Positions 6,349-12,442 of a stretch of 20,755 nucleotides of DNA are shown piece by piece. Made by a program: the position numbers and the translations under genes. Position 1 is the first letter of the stretch. Each line of letters opens with the position of its first letter. Source of the stretch: Planctomycetota bacterium (GTDB lineage: Bacteria; Planctomycetota; Phycisphaerae; Sedimentisphaerales; Anaerohalosphaeraceae); NCBI GenBank assembly GCA_030637065.1, contig DAOVVQ010000026.1, positions 1 through 20,755 of the forward strand, read 5' to 3'. The notes under the pieces are model-generated. The model searched no databases. It saw only the letters and a program-made list of their open reading frames with translations, and was not told the origin of the DNA.

Positions 6349-7014
6349 ATGGCAACACAAAAACAAATCGAAGCAAACCGCGAAAACGCACAAAGATCAA
6401 CCGGCCCCCAGACCGCCGAAGGCAAGGCCATCGTCTCGCAAAACGCCACAAAACACGGCTTATTGGCCAACCAGGCCGTTATCTGCGACGAAGACCAGGC
6501 CGACTTCGACCTCCACCTCTACCAATGGCTCGAAGAGCTAAAACCCGAAGGCTCCATGGAATCCCTCCTCGCCCAGCGGATCGTCATCCTCTCATGGCGA
6601 CTGAAAAGGGCCGCTCGCACCCAAGTCGAGACCATCGACAGCATGACTGCCGACATCACACCTCGCCAATCAACAGGCGGCTATACCAGGTCCAGCCGTA
6701 TCGCCCAATACATTGCCGAAAACCCGGAACCAAGGCCAGACTTCCTGCTCGGAAAGGTAGCCATAAAAGACATCGAACGCTACGCAGTCCTCGACCGCCT
6801 CCTGATGTACGAACGACGAATCGAACACAGCCTATACAAAACAATAGCAGAGATACACAAACTAAGCCTAATACGACAAATGAAGAACTCAGAAACCAGA
6901 GAAGCAAACAAAAGACTACAAATGCTACAACAAATGTGCCAACCATCAACACCCGCTTGTAATCCCACCGAAGGAGTGTCATCCCAGACTCGATCTGGGA
7001 CCCAAATCGACTAA
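6349..7014 (+). CDS. planctomycete conserved hypothetical protein with STGP/KHGL N-terminal signature
   Basis: A 221-residue soluble protein of unknown function. The first 45 residues carry the signature KQIEANRENAQRSTGP, then EGKAIVSQNATKHGLLA, known from many planctomycete and soil-bacterial genomes where it often occurs in several copies per genome. The middle (about 55-95) is helical (ESLLAQRIVILSWRLKRAARTQ), and a second helical region at about 140-195 is very rich in Arg, Lys, Glu and Gln (YERRIEHSLYKTIAEIHKL, then EANKRLQMLQQM), suggesting a coiled coil or nucleic-acid contact. The last residues (GVSSQTRSGTQ) are encoded by a palindromic element. AAGGGAG ends 6 nt before the ATG and a good promoter lies upstream. 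It stands alone inside the inverted-repeat segment. No function is assigned. Confidence 0.85.
   Translation: MATQKQIEANRENAQRSTGPQTAEGKAIVSQNATKHGLLANQAVICDEDQADFDLHLYQWLEELKPEGSMESLLAQRIVILSWRLKRAARTQVETIDSMTADITPRQSTGGYTRSSRIAQYIAENPEPRPDFLLGKVAIKDIERYAVLDRLLMYERRIEHSLYKTIAEIHKLSLIRQMKNSETREANKRLQMLQQMCQPSTPACNPTEGVSSQTRSGTQID
6978..7006. repeat. REP-like palindrome at the 3' end of the 221-residue gene
   Basis: TCCCAG (6982-6987), a 7-nt loop ACTCGAT, then CTGGGA (6995-7000) form a perfect stem. It lies inside GTCATCCCAGACTCGATCTGG, which resembles the GTCATCCC...GGGA type of palindromic repeat scattered through many bacterial genomes. It encodes the final residues before the stop. There is no T-run after it, so it is not a standard terminator. 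Confidence 0.6.
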
Positions 7015-7123
7015 ACGTTGTTTTAACAAACAAACCCAATCTTAACATTTACTTAACATTTATAAACCAAGCAAAAACAAGGACTTACAATGAAAAACAC
7101 AACTAATATTAAACAAATATCAA

Positions 7124-7181
7124 AAAAAACAAACCCAATTCAAACCCAATTTCTGGCGATGTAGGGTGCGATATTTCGCAC
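7124..7181 (-). repeat. right arm of the long inverted repeat pair
   Basis: This 58-bp arm is the partner of 5934-5990 in opposite orientation. Its outer end forms a perfect 7-bp stem (7165-7182); the same stem in the left arm has one mismatch. The two arms enclose 1248 bp in total, including the decamer array and the 221-residue gene. No target-site duplication was recognisable just outside the arms. Confidence 0.85.
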
Positions 7182-7217
7182 CAATGAACTGTTTTAGGGC
7201 TATCTCGGGCGTTTTAA

Positions 7218-7246
7218 TTTACAATTTTTTATTGACTATTTACTAT
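7218..7246 (+). promoter_or_regulatory. possible sigma70-type promoter for the KAP NTPase gene
   Basis: TTTACA (7218-7223), a 17-bp spacer and TACTAT (7241-7246): five of six and four of six matches. It lies about 90 bp before the start codon in very AT-rich DNA, where such matches arise easily, so this is a tentative call. A GGAG (7322-7325) serves as the ribosome site, 10 nt before the ATG. Confidence 0.4.
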
Positions 7247-7335
7247 AGGTTTTGGTTGTGTCCAGAGCCGGTGAGGGTATAATTGGGAGTGTGAGTTGGT
7301 TGGCGATGCTAAGCTGATAACGGAGACATAAGTGA

Positions 7336-10300
7336 ATGAAATACAATGAAGAAGAAAAAAAATTCATAAGAATCATTGCACAGTGGTTCAGGGGGAACAA
7401 AAGATTTGTTAATCGCGATGAAGCTATAAAAGAGCTTGGTGTCGATGACAGTAAGTATGAAACTCTCATTGGGATGATGGAACATAATGGGATTGTTGAA
7501 ATTCTTAGTAGCGTGTCGGGTGAAAAAGGCTACGCAGTCGCTTTTCGACCATCGCCGTATGCAGAAGAATTGGCAAGGGAATTTGATGAAGAAGATAAAA
7601 CTAGCCAAAAGAATAAGCCTTCAGGTGCTCTTAATGCTGAGCTTGTGACAAATCAGTATGGTTTCTCGAATCAAGGCAGAATACCAGATTGGCATACAAC
7701 AAAGCATAAAACTTTACAGGGAAGATTCGAAAAGTTTCTTGTCGAGAAAGGCTATGATTTAACAGGCATAGTTTATGATGCTGGGCCAAAGCATGAATTG
7801 CCAGACATGACACTTATAGAGGGTAAAGAGTTTGTTTTAATGATTGATTTGAAGACTTCTGATACACTTGTGTCTTTGAAGTCGGCAAAGCTTTTATTGG
7901 ATACTTACCAAAAAAAAGATAGATCGATACCAGCATATATTATTGTTTGGTCAGAGAATAGTTACGGATTTGAAATTTACTCTGCTTCTGGTAAAGGAAA
8001 GCCTACAAAAATATCATATGATGCGTTCCCAAAATATGAAGATTTGCTAAATCAACGCAAAGGCAATGATTATGGAGGTATAGTAAGTGTTGTTGGTGTA
8101 TTGCGTGAAAAATTCATGGCTTTTCTACAAGAAGAAAAGGGATGTCAAAATTCTTCGTTGCACATGGATGATTCCGACATAGTCGCCGGTGATGGTAGAA
8201 GGTGTGGTTTAGAAATAATTGGAGAGGGGGAAACATTAGCTGTTATTGAATTTGGATTGAGTGAGGATGAGTCAGTTTTACAATCTGCCTTTAATTCCTT
8301 TCAGGCTTACGTAGACGATAAAAACAATGCGAGTATTATGTTCTATTTAGTCTTGCCTGACGTAGCTGATTTAGGTGAACAATTTAATATTCATGAATTT
8401 GATATGGCTACTCGTGAGACAGTTGGCATCTTTCGCAAAGATTTCCCTTTTTACGAAGATTTTTTTAACAGCACTAAGGGGGGCAACTCTAAATATGTAA
8501 TTGCACTTTGTAAGGATAAAGGTGCAGATGTAAATATTGATGGATTGGTTGAATACCTCAATAGACTCTGTAAACATGTTCTTTTTATTAAAGATCATGC
8601 CGAATTGGTGATCAATGATGGTCCTATTTATTACCCTAAGACACACAAAAATGTTCTGAAGCAATTGAATGAGGATATAGAATGTGACCTGAGGATGGTC
8701 TTTACAGAGCGGCGATACAGTAATGACTTTTTCTACCTTATAAGTGATGATGTTTGTATTGCCTCATTCTCTGGCTGGGCTTCTTTGACTAAATTGTCAA
8801 AGAACAATGGAGCAACATATTTTATTGCATGTATTATTGCAATAGCAATAAATAGCGATCACCGACATGATGAGAATGTTGGTTGTATTTATGATTTTCT
8901 TACAGATAAAACTGGCATAGATAAAGGGATGAAAAACGGAGAGGTGTGTTCTGAATGTTTGGAACGTATAGAGCAAAAATTGGTTGGTGAAAAAAAACTA
9001 TTATTTGATGATCTTACGGTGATTTTAAACAGTCTTCAAAAGGCTTCCAAGAAAGGTATTGATGTACTTGGGGGAATGGTGGGTGCTGTGGAGGATGGGG
9101 GCACTGTGGAGGGTGCGAAAGGTCCGACGCCGATAGTGGGTGTAATTGGTAACGTAGCGACTATACGGATCGAGAGTATTGGTGAGAAAGACCGGCTTGG
9201 GCGGGACGCATTAGTTAAGACATTGGCGGGCATGTTTGCGCTCACAGATTGTGATAATGGTTTTACGATGGCGCTATTAGGGGATTGGGGGCAGGGCAAA
9301 AGCACAGTGATGGGGCTTTTGCAAACAGAGCTTGAAAAGAAGCATAAGGGTAAATTCGAGTTTGCAACTTATAATGCGTGGGAGTATGAGAAAACTGAGA
9401 ATGTGTCAGCGGGGATCGCACAAGAGGTAGTTAAGGGGCTTATCGGTAAGATCGGCGGGTGGCAAAAAATTTCATTGCGCCGCAAGTTTGCGTGGAGAGA
9501 ATATAATGAGAAGTTACGAGGGCTTCTGATAACAACACTTTTAGCTCTTAATATAGCGGTTATCTTGTGGGACATAGCATTATTATTTGATGACATATCA
9601 AGTTGGTGTAATGCGGTTGCAGCAGTTTTTGGTTTAAGTGCCATTGGTTTGCCGGTATTTAGTTTTAAAGACTTAAAGAAAATATTCGAGCATCCATTGT
9701 CAACTCAACTACAGACATATCTTAAACTGCCAGATTACGGTGAACACCTTGGGCTAATCCCTGTACTAAAGAGACACATAAAGATTCTATGTGACTTTCA
9801 GTTGGATAAAAAGAAACTTGTAGTTTTTGTTGATGATCTTGATCGCTGCAATGTGGATCATATCGCCAAGGTGTTAGATGCAATACGATTGGTGATGACG
9901 ATCCCGAATGTGATAGTGATGATCGGGATAGATCACCGGATAGCATTTAAGGCAATTCAAAAGCATTATAAGGAGTTGGCGGACGGTGATGATAGGCGAG
10001 GCGTGGCGGAGATTGCGCGGGATTATTTAGGTAAGATCATTCAGCTTCCGTTGCAACTGAGGGCGGCAAGTCATGAGGAACTTGAGGAGTATGTTTTTGA
10101 GAAGCTTTTTGATAAGAAGAATATTGTAGATGATACCAAGTTGAAAGAAAAAGCGGAGGTAGGCTTAACAGAACACGGAAAACAGAAGGCAGAAGTGAAG
10201 CTGAAATTAGATATTAAGACGGTTCGTGAAGCAGTTTTAAATAATCGCGGTGGCCATGAGCAGACGAGTGACCAGGGGGTGATGACGATCTGGAATTCGC

Positions 10301-10893
10301 TGGGCAAAGAGACAAAAAGAAAATATCTGGAATCAATAAATGGCGGAAATAGTGTGGCAGCAGAGGTAGAAGTTACTGAAAAAGATATGAAGGAAGCAAT
10401 AAAAGATAAAAAAAGTGAGCAGAAAGCTTTTTATGAACTGGCAGGAACGTTTGAATTTAGTAACCCTCGTCAGCTTTTACGTTTGCATAATTCATTTCGG
10501 TTCTTGAAAGGCTTTGGTCGTGGGACAGGAAAGGGCTATGAGACGCTTGACATGTTAAAAATGCTATTTTGGCAGGAGTTTTTGCATAATTGGCCTAAGA
10601 ATGTCAGAGGTGCATGCATGGCGGAATTGATGGGTAAAAAGCATTCTGTGCAACTAGAGCCAAAAGTGAGGAGTGTGCTGGATAATGTGAAGGGTGATGA
10701 TGTCCAGTTATTTAATGAGCCGGAAAGCTATGAACAAATGGCGAAATTTGTACGGATGGTAGTGCTGCCGCATAATGAGGAGGGAGTGCTTGATAAGCAA
10801 ACGGATATAGATGCGTGGATTAAGAAGGCGGATGAGGAGGAGAGGCGGTTGGCACGGATCAGGGCTAAGGAAGAGGGGCAGGGCAGTGCGTAA
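7336..10893 (+). CDS. KAP-family P-loop NTPase with N-terminal winged-helix-like and PD-(D/E)XK nuclease-like domains; candidate defence protein
   Basis: A 1185-residue protein. Residues 1-85 look like a winged helix (EEKKFIRIIAQWF to GYAVAF). Residues 115-235 look like a PD-(D/E)XK nuclease: helix LQGRFEKFLVEKGYDL, then P156-D157, a 13-residue gap and D171-L172-K173. Residues 262-345 may be a second, degenerate copy (AVIEFGLSED at 302-311, Lys absent). H509, H511, C517 and C538-x2-C541 could bind a metal. The KAP NTPase covers about 625-1100: Walker A GDWGQGKST at 649-657, two membrane helices (about 730-751 and 757-777) inserted inside the NTPase as is common in KAP proteins, Walker B VVFVDDLDRC at 829-838, and the late FSNPRQLLRLHNSF motif. 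KAP is named after Kidins220/ARMS and PifA, the F-plasmid protein that excludes phage T7. Composition is low and uneven in GC (hand counts per 60 nt: 33% at 8461, 57% at 9181, 32% at 9541, 58% at 9961). The NTPase call is firm; nuclease and defence roles are inferred. Confidence 0.9.
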   Translation: MKYNEEEKKFIRIIAQWFRGNKRFVNRDEAIKELGVDDSKYETLIGMMEHNGIVEILSSVSGEKGYAVAFRPSPYAEELAREFDEEDKTSQKNKPSGALNAELVTNQYGFSNQGRIPDWHTTKHKTLQGRFEKFLVEKGYDLTGIVYDAGPKHELPDMTLIEGKEFVLMIDLKTSDTLVSLKSAKLLLDTYQKKDRSIPAYIIVWSENSYGFEIYSASGKGKPTKISYDAFPKYEDLLNQRKGNDYGGIVSVVGVLREKFMAFLQEEKGCQNSSLHMDDSDIVAGDGRRCGLEIIGEGETLAVIEFGLSEDESVLQSAFNSFQAYVDDKNNASIMFYLVLPDVADLGEQFNIHEFDMATRETVGIFRKDFPFYEDFFNSTKGGNSKYVIALCKDKGADVNIDGLVEYLNRLCKHVLFIKDHAELVINDGPIYYPKTHKNVLKQLNEDIECDLRMVFTERRYSNDFFYLISDDVCIASFSGWASLTKLSKNNGATYFIACIIAIAINSDHRHDENVGCIYDFLTDKTGIDKGMKNGEVCSECLERIEQKLVGEKKLLFDDLTVILNSLQKASKKGIDVLGGMVGAVEDGGTVEGAKGPTPIVGVIGNVATIRIESIGEKDRLGRDALVKTLAGMFALTDCDNGFTMALLGDWGQGKSTVMGLLQTELEKKHKGKFEFATYNAWEYEKTENVSAGIAQEVVKGLIGKIGGWQKISLRRKFAWREYNEKLRGLLITTLLALNIAVILWDIALLFDDISSWCNAVAAVFGLSAIGLPVFSFKDLKKIFEHPLSTQLQTYLKLPDYGEHLGLIPVLKRHIKILCDFQLDKKKLVVFVDDLDRCNVDHIAKVLDAIRLVMTIPNVIVMIGIDHRIAFKAIQKHYKELADGDDRRGVAEIARDYLGKIIQLPLQLRAASHEELEEYVFEKLFDKKNIVDDTKLKEKAEVGLTEHGKQKAEVKLKLDIKTVREAVLNNRGGHEQTSDQGVMTIWNSLGKETKRKYLESINGGNSVAAEVEVTEKDMKEAIKDKKSEQKAFYELAGTFEFSNPRQLLRLHNSFRFLKGFGRGTGKGYETLDMLKMLFWQEFLHNWPKNVRGACMAELMGKKHSVQLEPKVRSVLDNVKGDDVQLFNEPESYEQMAKFVRMVVLPHNEEGVLDKQTDIDAWIKKADEEERRLARIRAKEEGQGSA

Positions 10894-10929
10894 AAGTAAT
10901 GATACAGGGTTTACGTTGCGTTTCAGGTT

Positions 10930-12270
10930 TTAATCTTCGATTATGTCTATTGATTTTGGTTTTAGTTTTTTTAGTTGTATTAGTTGATTTTTTCCTAATT
11001 TCGCTTTAATTTTGACGTTATTTTCTTTGTATTCTTCTTTTATTATTTTTGCGTTTGCCCGGAGGTAGTTTTGGAGTTTTCCGTTTGCCGCGTTTACTGT
11101 TACCTGGACGGTTACTTGTCCGCCCTGGTACTTTTGCATCACAGCCGCAGCGATGGTATCGAGGTTTCGACCCATCTTTGCTGAGATGCATAGTGCTTCG
11201 GGGTATACGGTTTGTACTGATTCGATGATGGATTTCTTTCGGAGGTCGTCGGTTTTGTTTAGTAGTACGATCAAATCCTTTTTGCCGCATCCGATCTCTT
11301 TGAGCACCTTGTCGACGCTTTCGATCTGCTCGAATGCGTCGTCGTTGGCTGCGTCTACTACGTGCAGCAGCAGGTCGGCGTTAACAGCCTCTTCAAGAGT
11401 CGCCTTAAACGAGGCGACGAGCTGGTGGGGCAGGTGGTTTACGAATCCGACAGTATCGCTGAGCAAAACCTCGGCCCCGGTATCGACGTTCCACTTCCTC
11501 GTCCGCGTGTCCAACGTAGCGAACAGTCGGTCCTGGACGAGTACGTCGGCGTCTGTCAGGGCGTTCATCAGCGTGCTTTTGCCGGCGTTGGTGTACCCTA
11601 CGAGGCAGATCTTGTACAGCCCACCCCGTCCGGCGATCTCGCGGAGCTTTCGCTTGTCGATATCAGCTAAGGTCCGCTTTAGCTCGCTGATCCTCTTAGA
11701 GACCAGCCGGCGGTCGATCTCAAGCTGCTTTTCGCCGGTCCCGCGTGTCCCAATGCCTCCAACGGCCCCAGCTGGGGTCGCCCCAGCCGCCCCAGCGAGC
11801 GTGTCGAGGTGGCCCCACATCCGCGTCAGACGAGGGTATGTGTACTGCAGCTGGGCCAGTTCAACCTGGAGGCGGGCCTGTCTGGTTTTGGCTCGTGAGG
11901 CGAAGATGTCGAGGATGAGTTCGCTTCGGTCGACGACTTTGATCTCGATTATCTTTTCAAGTTCGCGGATCTGGCCGGGGGAAAGGTCGTTGTCGAAGAT
12001 GACGACGTCGCTTTCGAACCGCTTGACGCGGCCGCGGAGCCGCTCAGCCTTGCCCTTGCCGATGTAGGTGGCGGGGTTGATGCGTGAGATTTGCTGATGG
12101 AAGCGGTCGACAACTATGGCACCGGCGCTCTCAGCTAAGGCGGTCAGCTCGGCGAGATTGCGGTGGTTGGTGGTGCGGTCTGCGCTGCTGGCACCACGTA
12201 CGCGGAGATTGGCACCGACCAGGATGGCCCGTTCCTTGCGGACTTGTAACTGCTCTCTCAATGTCTCCAA
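10930..12270 (-). CDS. hflX: GTPase HflX
   Basis: A ribosome-associated GTPase of 446 residues that splits stalled or stress-inactivated ribosomes in bacteria. The N-terminal HflX domain covers about 1-190, with NPATYIGKGKAERL, the IFDNDLSPGQ segment, ELAQLQYTYPRLTRMW and the glycine-rich GGIGTRGTGEKQLEID linker. The G domain has G1 GYTNAGKST at 225-233, G3 DTVG at 272-275, G4 NKTD at 338-341 and G5 SAK at 363-365. The C-terminal tail is Lys-rich. The first possible start is TTG at 12270, directly preceded in frame by TAG. A GGAGG lies 11 nt upstream, and a second in-frame TTG follows three codons later; no in-frame ATG occurs before residue 151. Its stop is 36 bp from that of the convergent KAP gene. 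Confidence 0.95.
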   Translation of the reverse strand: METLREQLQVRKERAILVGANLRVRGASSADRTTNHRNLAELTALAESAGAIVVDRFHQQISRINPATYIGKGKAERLRGRVKRFESDVVIFDNDLSPGQIRELEKIIEIKVVDRSELILDIFASRAKTRQARLQVELAQLQYTYPRLTRMWGHLDTLAGAAGATPAGAVGGIGTRGTGEKQLEIDRRLVSKRISELKRTLADIDKRKLREIAGRGGLYKICLVGYTNAGKSTLMNALTDADVLVQDRLFATLDTRTRKWNVDTGAEVLLSDTVGFVNHLPHQLVASFKATLEEAVNADLLLHVVDAANDDAFEQIESVDKVLKEIGCGKKDLIVLLNKTDDLRKKSIIESVQTVYPEALCISAKMGRNLDTIAAAVMQKYQGGQVTVQVTVNAANGKLQNYLRANAKIIKEEYKENNVKIKAKLGKNQLIQLKKLKPKSIDIIED

Positions 12271-12442
12271 CTAATCAGGTACCTCCACGTGCAAAGACGC
12301 GTTACTATACCAGATTCGGGTGGTGGTGTCAATTTACCGATTAAAGAATTAAAGAATTGGCGGATTCAACTCCCAAGTGCAACTGAGTCAAATCCGTCTT
12401 CGCTCCGCTTCGCCGCGACAGGTAAGCAGAGAATTATGGGAT

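Larger units (their letters stand above)
7015..7335. other. AT-rich gene-free region before the KAP gene
   Basis: This 321-bp region holds an exact 11-bp tandem pair CTTAACATTTA (7041-7051 and 7052-7062), three copies of AAACCCAAT (two tandem within 7131-7150, one near 7032), the right arm of the inverted repeat (7124-7181), a perfect hairpin GGTGCGA-TATT-TCGCACC (7165-7182) and a possible promoter for the KAP gene. No gene was found. Confidence 0.75.

Noticed and set aside
7165..7182. Hairpin GGTGCGA-TATT-TCGCACC as a terminator of the 221-residue gene
   Set aside because: It lacks a following T-run, lies 150 bp past the stop and is part of the inverted repeat arm.
11153..12067. 304-codon frame on the plus strand
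   Set aside because: It is antisense to hflX, whose motifs are all clear on the minus strand.
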